37,091 nucleotides of DNA from Candidatus Gastranaerophilales bacterium (GTDB lineage: Bacteria; Cyanobacteriota; Vampirovibrionia; Gastranaerophilales; Gastranaerophilaceae). Where the stretch lies: assembly GCA_905236205.1 (NCBI GenBank), contig CAJOPF010000096.1:1-37091 (forward strand), in the 5' to 3' direction. A program made the translations under genes and the position numbers. How positions within the stretch are numbered: the first letter of the stretch is position 1; each line of letters opens with the position of its first letter. Under the pieces are notes generated by a model. That model saw only the letters and a program-made list of their open reading frames with translations. It did not search any database and was not told the origin of the DNA. Shown here piece by piece: positions 9,533-17,784 of the stretch.

Positions 9533-10024
9533 TTATGCAGCTATTTTGGTTTGTGGTGCATAAGTTAATGTTGACGAATTGATATTGCCGATTTTGCCGT
9601 TTGATGTTACTGACAAGAACGGAGCTTTGTTTTCGTGGTCAAAAGTATCATGACATAAGCCTTTTTGCCACCAAGCACATCCTGAACATAAATTTTCGTG
9701 TACTTCAGGTGTCATTACCCAATTCATGCGGCGCATAATTTCGCTAAATTTATATTTTTTGCCTGTTTCAATACCTATCAGGAATTGAACTTTTTTGTCA
9801 AGTTCGTTTACGGAATTATCACGACAAACGGCGGTTCCTTTTCCGTCATTTGGACATTTTTTACACAAATCATCTTTACCGCTCAAAATCAGTATATCCG
9901 TATCGGGATTTTCATGTAAGCGTTTTGAAATTCTGTCCCATACGGTTACTTGTGTTTGATTGTAATTGTTTCCTTTATAACCAGGTAAGCACAAAAAATG
10001 ATGTGGTCTTAATCCGATTGTCAT
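9533..10024 (-). CDS. DUF1284 family cysteine-rich protein
   Basis: 163 residues, ATG at 10024 with AAGGT upstream. The N-terminal GLRPHHFLCLPGYKGNNY is the hallmark of DUF1284 (PF06935), a small family with conserved His and Cys residues thought to bind a metal or iron-sulfur cluster; its function is not established. Cysteines lie at 12, 54, 57, 67, 113, 116 and 124 in two CxxC-type clusters (C54-x2-C57-x9-C67 and C113-x2-C116-x7-C124). The last about 30 residues (from about 132) are a polar tail that seems longer than the core domain needs. It converges on the RTX gene with a 30-base gap, and its start lies 15 bases from the stop of the next minus-strand gene, so the two may be co-transcribed. 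Confidence 0.8.
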   Translation of the reverse strand: MTIGLRPHHFLCLPGYKGNNYNQTQVTVWDRISKRLHENPDTDILILSGKDDLCKKCPNDGKGTAVCRDNSVNELDKKVQFLIGIETGKKYKFSEIMRRMNWVMTPEVHENLCSGCAWWQKGLCHDTFDHENKAPFLSVTSNGKIGNINSSTLTYAPQTKIAA

Positions 10025-10039
10025 ATTTGTTACCTTATA

Positions 10040-11701
10040 TTATTTTCTTTTTCCTTCTTCTGCACGTTCATCAATTTCAAGCTGCAACATATCAGCCATC
10101 AATTTTTCATATTTTTCAGGATGTTCATCAGCTAATTTTTTCAAATCAGCAAATGTTTTATTATCATTTTTGTAATTTTCTTCTAAAACTTGGCGTGTTC
10201 CGTTTACGAATGCTTTTACATATTCGTAACTTCTTGTTGATTTTTTCATTGCTTGGTTTATGCCGCCTTTTGCCATTGATAATAAATCTTTTGCAATTTC
10301 ACTGTCAGGTTTAAGATTTTTAAATACCGCAGAAATAATCATACGAGGAATAATTTGATTTTTAGCCCATTTTCCTTGTTTTAATTTTTCTGACATTAAA
10401 CCGCAAGAAGTATCTATTATAATGCTCTTTCCTTGATTTAATACAAAATCAAGAGTTTCATTTCCTGTATTGAATTTAGGAATAAATGCACTTGCACTGC
10501 CTGTTGCAAATTTTTCAGCAGCACTTATAGCAGCACTTCTAACAAGTTTTTTAACGGCTTTTGAATTAAAATCTACAGAATTATCAATGTTATTTGTTAA
10601 TTTGTCTGAACCGTCAACAGCAACTTTAATACCAAACGTCATTGCAGAATTGAAAGCAATTTTTGCAATTCCTGTCGGAGGGTTTAATAATGTCGTAACT
10701 GCAGCAAGAGCAGAACGAGTTACACCTCTGACTGCTGCTGCACCAATTTCTTGAGAGCGGTTATATTTATCTACGCGTTTTTGTATATTATTTTTTGTAC
10801 CATATGCTTTTTCGTAAGCTTTATCATAATCTGCTTTAATTTGTTCCAAAGTTTGACCTTTAGCACATTCTTTGGCAGTTTCTTTTGATGTGTTAACCAA
10901 GAAATTGGCAATAAATCCGTATGCTTTGTATTTTTCTTCTTTTGATGCTTTTTCGGAATTTAAGCCGCTTGCATTTAATACCGAATTTAAAACTTTCTTA
11001 TCACCTAAAATATCAACTAAAGAATTTTCCATGTTTTCAAAAATTTCTTCTTTTGTTGTTACTTGGTCGTAGAAAGGAACACTTCCTGTCATTGCCATAG
11101 GAATGAATTTCCTTTCCGTAATATCATCTAAATTACCTGATAATTTGTTGTAATTTTTGATGTCCTTTGACAGTTTTTGTTCTGTAATTTTTGCCATACA
11201 ATCGGCAGATACAGCGGATTCTAATTGTTGAGCTTTTCTGTTATAGCGGATAATATTTGAGTGACTAAAATCAACATCAAACATTTCTTTAAATTTATTT
11301 GTAAATGTATCTTCTTTAATTGAATTTTCAAGTTCATTAACTTGTTCTTTGTATTTGTCAATGTCTGCTTGAACAAGTTTTGCTCTGTTTTGAGAATTCC
11401 ACAAAACACTAACAGCGTCGGCAACTTTACCTGCCCAGCCATCAGATGCTAATTGTCCGTTTAATGAAGTTTGAGCGTTTTGAGCGGTTAAATTTAGCGA
11501 ATCCGTAACTTTTTTATATTCTTTTAATCTGTTTGATTTCCCCGTAAAGCTAATAGGACAGGTAACTTTGTTGTCCGAATTTGAGCGTTCAAAAGTATCA
11601 GGTTTTTGAGCATAAAAACCATGCAACAAATTTTTTGCTGTCGGTTTATTATCTGCTTTTTTAACAGGCATGATTGTACTAAAAGATACTAAATTAAACA
11701 C
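10040..11701 (-). CDS. Unknown large helical protein (553 aa)
   Basis: No family recognised. GTG start at 11701 is preceded by AAGG at a suitable distance; a later ATG at 11671 would remove 10 residues. There is no signal peptide. After a short N-terminal stretch with CPISFTGKS (about residues 48-56), the protein is almost entirely helix-forming and rich in Lys/Glu. A less polar central region (about residues 315-410, including the segment starting AAAVRGVTRSALAAVTTLLN) could pack against membrane or bundle, but it is not a clear transmembrane helix. The C-terminus is strongly charged (EIDERAEEGKRK). It lies downstream of another large helical unknown on the same strand, but a strong terminator separates the two. 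The function could be structural or secreted; no catalytic motif is seen. Confidence 0.6.
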   Translation of the reverse strand: MFNLVSFSTIMPVKKADNKPTAKNLLHGFYAQKPDTFERSNSDNKVTCPISFTGKSNRLKEYKKVTDSLNLTAQNAQTSLNGQLASDGWAGKVADAVSVLWNSQNRAKLVQADIDKYKEQVNELENSIKEDTFTNKFKEMFDVDFSHSNIIRYNRKAQQLESAVSADCMAKITEQKLSKDIKNYNKLSGNLDDITERKFIPMAMTGSVPFYDQVTTKEEIFENMENSLVDILGDKKVLNSVLNASGLNSEKASKEEKYKAYGFIANFLVNTSKETAKECAKGQTLEQIKADYDKAYEKAYGTKNNIQKRVDKYNRSQEIGAAAVRGVTRSALAAVTTLLNPPTGIAKIAFNSAMTFGIKVAVDGSDKLTNNIDNSVDFNSKAVKKLVRSAAISAAEKFATGSASAFIPKFNTGNETLDFVLNQGKSIIIDTSCGLMSEKLKQGKWAKNQIIPRMIISAVFKNLKPDSEIAKDLLSMAKGGINQAMKKSTRSYEYVKAFVNGTRQVLEENYKNDNKTFADLKKLADEHPEKYEKLMADMLQLEIDERAEEGKRK

Positions 11702-11803
11702 ACTATTACCTTAAATAGAAACGCTCAATATAATAAAAAGTCCTAAAGAACAATAATTGCCATGATTTCAGAGGTTTTTTAAAATTTGTTACAAAAAATG
11801 TAA

Positions 11804-11838
11804 TAAAAAAACGGACTTTATAAAGTCCGTTTTTTTTT
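11804..11838 (-). terminator. Rho-independent terminator (bidirectional) after the 680-aa gene
   Basis: A perfect 20-bp palindrome at 11811-11830 (ACGGACTTTA followed by its reverse complement) is flanked by seven A on the left and eight T on the right, so it gives a hairpin plus U-tract on either strand. It directly abuts the stop codon (11837-11839) of the minus-strand gene that starts at 13879. Confidence 0.9.
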
Positions 11839-13879
11839 AATGTCTTATACTACTGCTATAAGCCTCAATAATACGAGCTTTTTGCTCATCTGTTTTACCT
11901 CTTAGCATATTTGCCAATTTTTCTTGTTCTTGTTGATCCAAATTTGCCAAATTTCTTAAACAGCTTGTAACTCTTGCTTGTGAATTACCAAGGTTTTCGT
12001 ATACATTAGTAACAACTTTTTCGGTAAAGAATGCTTTTACCGTACTTCCAAACGGTATATTTGTTATAAGCATATCAACTATTTGACCGCCTACGGAGTT
12101 TCCGTCTGCAGCTGACATTGCTGCAGATGCTCCTACATCAACTGCGGTATAAGCACTATTGAGAAGATAAGTACCCGTTTTAGTAGCACCTTCAGGTGCG
12201 AATGCAGTAAGCAAGTCCTCTGTAACGGTTTGTATAAATCTTCCAAGCATTGCATCTTCAGCGCGACCTACGTTGTATTCTTTTACAAAATTACGCATTG
12301 TGTAGCTGTCCCAACGTTGTTGAACACTTCTTGCTAATTCTTTATTATCAGGTTCTTTAGCTAATCTTTGTGCATCATAATATAACTGCTCTATATCTTG
12401 TCCTGACACACGAACACTTAGTGTTCCGCCTCTGCTGTTTTCTCCTTCAGCAAATCTTCGTCCGCCTGTTGCCAATCTTACGTCATAAGCTAAATCATCA
12501 AAACTTTCTTTGCTGTTTGAGTATTGTACTCCTTCTTGCATACGTCTGTTAACTTCATCAGAAATTATATTACCGGAAGGATGACTGCCTCTGTCTTTAT
12601 TCAAAAATGCTGTTTCTTTATTCATTGCTTCAGCATTTAATTTCAATTCTTGAACAAAAGCATCTTTGAATGCTCTTAATTGGTTAGCTTCTGCGTCTTG
12701 CGCCATTTGAGCAGCTTTAGCTCTTGCTTGTCTTTCTGCTTCTGCAGCATTACCTCTTGCCTTTTCCACTTCTGCATTTCTATTTTGTAAGTTTACATTA
12801 TCAGGATGTATTTCTGTTGGAATAGTTAAATCTTGTCCTGCTTGAATAATTCTACCATTTGCTAATCTTGTTCCGTCGCTATTGAAACCTGAAACTTTGT
12901 AGAAGAATTGTTTTAATTGAGCTTCTGTAGGATTAAAATCTGCCGGTACACGTTCTCCGTTTACTGTCGCTTTTTGTCTGAATTGTTCAATTAAATTTTC
13001 ACGATTTTGAGCGTTTGCTTCATTATCTCCAAAAAACTTATTATAAATTATACCCGCAGATTCTCCTGCTTTTACTGTTATAACAGTATTTCCTTTTCCG
13101 TCATATTCTGCAACATTACCGTCTTGAGATAATGCAAATCTGCTTGTAACTTCGTTTCCGTCTTTATTTGTAACAACAGTAACTCCATCATCTCTAAATA
13201 CTGTTACTTTCTGTGCATCCGGATTATTTGGATCAACTTCAACCGATTTAACAATTTTTTTACCGTCAATAACTGTTTCTGTAACTTGCATACCTGTTTG
13301 AGGATCAATATAAGTGTATTCGTTTTCTCCTTTTGGTAAAGATTCTTTTTGTGCTTCTAATTCAGCAATTTCAGCATTTAAATCCTCAATTTCACGCATT
13401 GACATATTCATATTCTCGTCAACCGCCGCTAACTCGTTTTCTTTTTCTTGCGCAGTTTGAACTAAAGTATTATAATCAGCTTCTGCACCTGCAACTTCCT
13501 GTGTTTTTGCTTGAACAGCTTGTTCAAGTTCAGCCTTTTGTCTTACTGCTTCTTCGTGAGCTTTTACAGATTCTTGATATGCTCTGTCTGCAGCATCAAA
13601 TCCTGCACTGTCAAAAACTTCTTCACCTGTTTCTTCATCATTAGAAACGAAAGCAGATCTGTCAGGTTGGTCTATGATATCAGGTATTGTAAAATTAGAA
13701 AGTGTTACAACAGCTTCAGACAATGACATCTTTTTATCACCCAACGTTACTTCCGCTGCTGCCGCATTAGAATTTAACGTGTTCAATTGACTTTCTACAG
13801 CTTGTTTTTGCTGTTCAAAAGAATCCAATTTTGCTTGTCTTCGTTGTACTAAAATATTTAAAGTAACTGAATCTGCCAT
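11837..13879 (-). CDS. Unknown coiled-coil protein with LysM-like segment (680 aa)
   Basis: I chose ATG at 13879 because AAGGAG lies at 13887-13892; an in-frame ATG at 13903 would overlap that Shine-Dalgarno. The N-terminal about 200 residues are coiled-coil (QRRQAKLDSFEQQKQAVESQ, then further Ala/Glu/Gln-rich heptads). A beta-rich middle follows (ID-PQTGMQVTETVIDGKK region). A segment starting VITVKAGESAGIIYNKFF and closing with NGRIIQAGQDLTIPT resembles a LysM peptidoglycan-binding domain split by an insertion of about 60 residues. The C-terminal third is helical again. There is no signal peptide and no catalytic motif. Its size, strand and helical character resemble the 553-aa neighbour, so both may serve the same cell-envelope or secreted process; that is inference. 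The LysM call is tentative. Confidence 0.65.
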   Translation of the reverse strand: MADSVTLNILVQRRQAKLDSFEQQKQAVESQLNTLNSNAAAAEVTLGDKKMSLSEAVVTLSNFTIPDIIDQPDRSAFVSNDEETGEEVFDSAGFDAADRAYQESVKAHEEAVRQKAELEQAVQAKTQEVAGAEADYNTLVQTAQEKENELAAVDENMNMSMREIEDLNAEIAELEAQKESLPKGENEYTYIDPQTGMQVTETVIDGKKIVKSVEVDPNNPDAQKVTVFRDDGVTVVTNKDGNEVTSRFALSQDGNVAEYDGKGNTVITVKAGESAGIIYNKFFGDNEANAQNRENLIEQFRQKATVNGERVPADFNPTEAQLKQFFYKVSGFNSDGTRLANGRIIQAGQDLTIPTEIHPDNVNLQNRNAEVEKARGNAAEAERQARAKAAQMAQDAEANQLRAFKDAFVQELKLNAEAMNKETAFLNKDRGSHPSGNIISDEVNRRMQEGVQYSNSKESFDDLAYDVRLATGGRRFAEGENSRGGTLSVRVSGQDIEQLYYDAQRLAKEPDNKELARSVQQRWDSYTMRNFVKEYNVGRAEDAMLGRFIQTVTEDLLTAFAPEGATKTGTYLLNSAYTAVDVGASAAMSAADGNSVGGQIVDMLITNIPFGSTVKAFFTEKVVTNVYENLGNSQARVTSCLRNLANLDQQEQEKLANMLRGKTDEQKARIIEAYSSSIRH

Positions 13880-13976
13880 AAAAACACTCCTTATTACACA
13901 CAAGTCATGTCGACAATGTTTATCGGAAACTTGAATAAAAATTACTAAAATTTACAATGTTGTTACAAAAGTTAAC

Positions 13977-15707
13977 TTATTTTTTTTCATTTTCTACATC
14001 GAAAATATCAACAAAGTTAAAACCTTTTGTAGAGAAAACACCTTTATCCGTAATTTTTAATTCAGGAATTACAGGCAAAGACAAAAAGCCCATTGTCATA
14101 AACGGATCATCTACAACACAACCGATTTCTTTTGCTGCTTTGTTTATAGCTTCTGATTGTTCTGTAACGTAGTTTATATCTTTATCAGACATTAAACCTG
14201 CAACAGGAAGCGGTAATTTTGCAAGAACTTCGCCGTTTCTAACCACCACTTTACCGCCTTGTGATTTAACGAGTTCTTTTTGTGCCAAAAGCATATCTTT
14301 GTCGTTTGTACCGATAATAATCATGTTATGTGAATCGTGAGCAACAGTTGATGCTATTGCACCTTCTTTTATTCCAAAACCTTTTACAAAGCCTTTACCA
14401 ATATTTCCGCTGGCTCTGTGACGTTCGACAACACAAATTTTCAAAACATCATCATCAATATTTGATACTGCAAATCCGTTTTCTTCTTTTACATTTACAA
14501 TTGTTTCTTTTGTAATCAATTGGTGAGGAATAATTTCAATAGCTCTGACTTTTTTGCCTTGTGATTTAATTTGGAAACAATCATCTTCAAGCCAACCAAC
14601 GTTTACAGAACCACGAGTTGCAGGAATTTCAATATTTTCCAAATCTTCAAGCAATTTACCGTTTTCTGCAACAACTTCACCGCCTTTAAATACCATCAAA
14701 GGTTTTGTAAATTCTTGCAAGTTTTCAAATACGTTAAAATCAGCCCTATAACCCGGAGCAATAGCACCTAAGTCTTGTATTTTAAAATATTCTGCTGTAT
14801 TCAAACTTGCCATTTGAATTGCTTTAATAGGGTTAACTCTGTTATCAACAGCTCTTTGAACCATTCCGTTAATGTGAACACTTAAATCTTCAGGATGACG
14901 GTCATCTGTTACAAATAAAATTTTTCTGTTATTGTTGTGCAAAAGAATAGGCATTAAAGCATTCAAGTCTTTTGCAGCCGTACCTTCGCGCACCATTATA
15001 TACATACCTTGTCTTAATTTTTCAATTGCTTGTTTAGGATCGGTACATTCGTGGTCTGAAGTTATGCCGCTTGCAATATATGCACACAAATCTTTTCCCG
15101 TAACTTGCGGAGCATGACCGTCAACACGTTTTTGATGTTGTAAAGCGAGGTCAATTTTTGCCATAACGTTTTTATCTCTGTGTATTACTCCAGGGAAATT
15201 CATCATTTCCGCAAGACCTAATACCCAATCACTATCCATCAATAAAGACAAATCATAAGCATTTAATTCAAACCCTGATGTTTCAAACGGAGTTGCAGGA
15301 ACACATGAAGGAAGCATTGTGTAAACTCTTAAAGGTAATCCTCTTGTAGCTGCGTGCATAAAACTAATACCATGCAGACCAAGTACGTTTGCAATTTCGT
15401 GCGGATCAATAATTACTGTTGTTGTACCTGCAGGAACTACCGCTTGAGCAAATCGGTGAGGTAACATCATTGAACTTTCAATATGAACGTGTCCGTCTAT
15501 AAATCCGGGTGTTAAATAGGAACCCTTTAAATCTATTTCTTTTTCGCCTGTATAACCTTTTCCAACACCTGCTACACGACCTTTTACTATTGCAACTTCA
15601 GATTCATATATTTCTTCCGTTAAAACATTTACTACCTTTGCATTTTTAATAACCAAATCTGCTTTTGTTTCACCTAACGCTACTGCAATAAATTCTTCCT
15701 GATGCAT
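13977..15707 (-). CDS. ade: Adenine deaminase
   Basis: Hydrolyses adenine to hypoxanthine and ammonia for purine salvage (EC 3.5.4.2). 576 residues, normal for the bacterial Ade family of amidohydrolases. Seen: the N-terminal beta domain DLVIKNAKVVNVLTEE, the metal-site motif PGFIDGHVHIESSMM, VVPAGTTTVIIDPHEIANV, GHAPQVTGKDL and the conserved C-terminal section with TVAHDSHNMIIIG. ATG at 15707 is preceded by AAAGGAA. It lies 37 bases downstream of the 191-aa unknown gene on the same strand, which probably shares its transcript. Confidence 0.95.
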   Translation of the reverse strand: MHQEEFIAVALGETKADLVIKNAKVVNVLTEEIYESEVAIVKGRVAGVGKGYTGEKEIDLKGSYLTPGFIDGHVHIESSMMLPHRFAQAVVPAGTTTVIIDPHEIANVLGLHGISFMHAATRGLPLRVYTMLPSCVPATPFETSGFELNAYDLSLLMDSDWVLGLAEMMNFPGVIHRDKNVMAKIDLALQHQKRVDGHAPQVTGKDLCAYIASGITSDHECTDPKQAIEKLRQGMYIMVREGTAAKDLNALMPILLHNNNRKILFVTDDRHPEDLSVHINGMVQRAVDNRVNPIKAIQMASLNTAEYFKIQDLGAIAPGYRADFNVFENLQEFTKPLMVFKGGEVVAENGKLLEDLENIEIPATRGSVNVGWLEDDCFQIKSQGKKVRAIEIIPHQLITKETIVNVKEENGFAVSNIDDDVLKICVVERHRASGNIGKGFVKGFGIKEGAIASTVAHDSHNMIIIGTNDKDMLLAQKELVKSQGGKVVVRNGEVLAKLPLPVAGLMSDKDINYVTEQSEAINKAAKEIGCVVDDPFMTMGFLSLPVIPELKITDKGVFSTKGFNFVDIFDVENEKK

Positions 15708-15744
15708 TTTATTCCTTTCTTAATGTATAATTTTTTAAAATTTA

Positions 15745-16320
15745 CTATATTTTATCACAAAAAACTAATAATTCTTCTATTTTATCAGCATTGATAACTT
15801 CTTCTATTTTTGAATTGATTTCACTGATTTCATCTTTTGTAAGATTATTCAATTTGCCGACAAGTTTTATTTTATCTGTTGTATCAACATCAATAAATCC
15901 GTTATTTGCATCAATAAATTCTTCGTATAAATCAAGAATTTTTAATTTATTTTCATCGACTTTAAACGGTTTACCCAAATAATATTTTGAATCTCTGTCA
16001 AATCTTTTCACAAAATCTCTTAAATAATTGATTTCTTCCAAAGAGCGTTCTCTTTCATATTTTCCACCGATAAACGGATTACCTTCAATTTTTTCATCAC
16101 CAAGATTTTTTAAGCAAGCACCCCACAACATGCAACCCAAATAAAATCCCAGAAAAACATCAAAAAGACTTTTACCTTTTTGAAATGTAAGTATGAATTG
16201 CGTTTTCTTTTGACCAAAATTTTTAATTCTGTTTAAATCCATATAAAGTATTTCTACGTTATAAGAAAAACTTGATAATAAAACTTTTGAGAAACCGGGG
16301 TCAAATAAAGCCTTTGACAT
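15745..16320 (-). CDS. Unknown protein (191 aa)
   Basis: No family recognised. ATG at 16320 with AAGGAG at a good distance. The middle contains a mildly hydrophobic, Cys-containing stretch (FDVFLGFYLGCMLWGACLKNL, given by its ends: about residues 53-73) that could be a buried helix or a weak membrane segment. The remainder is charged and helical, with many Lys, Glu and Asp residues. It sits directly upstream of adenine deaminase and is divergent from the radical SAM gene at 16384. The context does not reveal a role. Confidence 0.6.
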   Translation of the reverse strand: MSKALFDPGFSKVLLSSFSYNVEILYMDLNRIKNFGQKKTQFILTFQKGKSLFDVFLGFYLGCMLWGACLKNLGDEKIEGNPFIGGKYERERSLEEINYLRDFVKRFDRDSKYYLGKPFKVDENKLKILDLYEEFIDANNGFIDVDTTDKIKLVGKLNNLTKDEISEINSKIEEVINADKIEELLVFCDKI

Positions 16321-16371
16321 ACAAAATAACTCCTTTTTCTTAAAAATTATAACATAAATAATTTTTTGTTA

Positions 16372-16386
16372 TAAAATAAATTTATG
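16372..16386 (+). promoter_or_regulatory. -10 box 6 nt before ATG (probable leaderless start)
   Basis: TAAAAT at 16372-16377 is followed by 6 bases and then ATG at 16384. ATAACA at 16349-16354, 17 bases upstream of the -10, is a partial -35. No Shine-Dalgarno is possible between the -10 and the ATG, so transcription would begin at or next to the A of ATG. Confidence 0.5.
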
Positions 16387-17784
16387 GCTAAAAAAATTTT
16401 ACTCATTTATCCTAAATCACCGATAATGAACAGAGAAGACAGATGTCAACAGCCGACAAAGGAGCTTCTTGTAATTCCGCCTTTGCCTCCGACAGATTTG
16501 CTTTATTTGGCAGCTGTTGCCGAGAAAGCAGGTTTGGAAGCTTTTGTTAGAGATTATAGTCTTGGCGGCGATTATAAAAAGGATTTGGAAGAAATTAAGC
16601 CTGATTATGTATTGGCAAATATTGCAACTCCAACATTATACAGCGACTTAGAATGTTTTAATGTTGCAAAACAAATTTTGCCTAAAGTTGTTAATATAGC
16701 TAAGGGTGCGATATTTTTAACCAAAAATTCTGAAATTATGCTGGAAAATAGAGCTCTTACTTATATAATTTCAGGAGAAGCGGAAGAAACTTTAAAAGAA
16801 ATTTTAGAAAATGAAAAAGAACCCAAAGACATTTTGGGATTATGGTACAGAGAAGGTTTTGTTGTTAAGTTTTCTGGGGTAAGACCATTTATTGAAGATT
16901 TGGATAAACTTCCGTTTCCTGCACGCCATTTAATAAATAACAATATATACAGACGACCTGACAATAACAAAGTACAGGCAGTAATAAAAGTTTCCAGAGG
17001 GTGTCCTTATCATTGTTTTTTCTGTCTTGCAACACCTGCTTCGGGTAGAAAAGTTCGTATGCGTTCACCTGAAAATATTATTGCCGAGGTCAAAGAATGT
17101 ATTGAAAAATATAAAATTAAAAATTTTATTTTTTGGTCTGACATTTTTAATTATGACCGCGAATGGACTATGCTTTTATGCGAAAAAATTATTAAAAGTG
17201 GTTTAAAATTTACTTGGTCTGCCAATACAAGGGCTGATACCGCAGATGAAAAAATGGCAAAATATATGTATAAAGCGGGATGCAGGTTAGTAAGTTTGGG
17301 TTCTGAAAGCGGTTCTCAATTTATTTTGGACAAAATAGGCAAAAATATTACTCTTAATGACATAAGAGATACGGTAAAAGCTTTTAAAAAGGCTAATATA
17401 AAAATATACAACTATTTTGTTATCGGTTTACCTTGGGAAGATGAGCAAACTGTTCAAGATACAATAGATTTTGCCATTGAGCTTGATACTGATTTTGTGA
17501 GTTTTTATACGGCAACTCCGCTTCCGGGTACAAGATTTTATAACTATGCTTTAAAAGAATTGCATGAAGACATTGATATAGAAAATTATGACAACGCTTA
17601 TTATGAACCTGTTTTGAAAACTTATTCTTTATCAAAAGAACAAGTTTTAGAACTTCATAAAAGAGCAGTCAAATCTTTTTATTTAAGACCTTTATATATT
17701 TTAAAAATGCTTACAAAAATTCGTTCTTTTTATGAAATAAAAAGTTATTTTATTGCAGGCATGCGTGTTCTTTTAAGCAGATAA
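16384..17784 (+). CDS. B12-binding-domain-type radical SAM protein
   Basis: 466 residues. The N-terminal about 150 residues resemble the cobalamin-binding Rossmann domain that precedes many radical SAM cores (KKILLIYP start, PPTDLLYLAAVAEKAG). The base-off DxHxxG motif is not apparent, so cobalamin binding is uncertain. The radical SAM cluster motif is Cys207-x3-Cys211-x2-Cys214 (SRGCPYHCFFC). After it come the usual barrel elements, including FWSDIFN, GSESGSQFILDKIGK and YFVIGLPWEDEQT. The substrate is unknown; relatives act on lipids, tetrapyrroles, methylthiolation targets and others. It probably has a leaderless mRNA. Its stop codon touches the stop codon of convergent hydG with no base between them. 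Confidence 0.85.
   Translation: MAKKILLIYPKSPIMNREDRCQQPTKELLVIPPLPPTDLLYLAAVAEKAGLEAFVRDYSLGGDYKKDLEEIKPDYVLANIATPTLYSDLECFNVAKQILPKVVNIAKGAIFLTKNSEIMLENRALTYIISGEAEETLKEILENEKEPKDILGLWYREGFVVKFSGVRPFIEDLDKLPFPARHLINNNIYRRPDNNKVQAVIKVSRGCPYHCFFCLATPASGRKVRMRSPENIIAEVKECIEKYKIKNFIFWSDIFNYDREWTMLLCEKIIKSGLKFTWSANTRADTADEKMAKYMYKAGCRLVSLGSESGSQFILDKIGKNITLNDIRDTVKAFKKANIKIYNYFVIGLPWEDEQTVQDTIDFAIELDTDFVSFYTATPLPGTRFYNYALKELHEDIDIENYDNAYYEPVLKTYSLSKEQVLELHKRAVKSFYLRPLYILKMLTKIRSFYEIKSYFIAGMRVLLSR

Noticed and set aside
11837-13903. Start of the 680-aa protein at the upstream ATG (13903)
   Set aside because: The AAGGAG site at 13887-13892 lies within those extra codons and serves the ATG at 13879.
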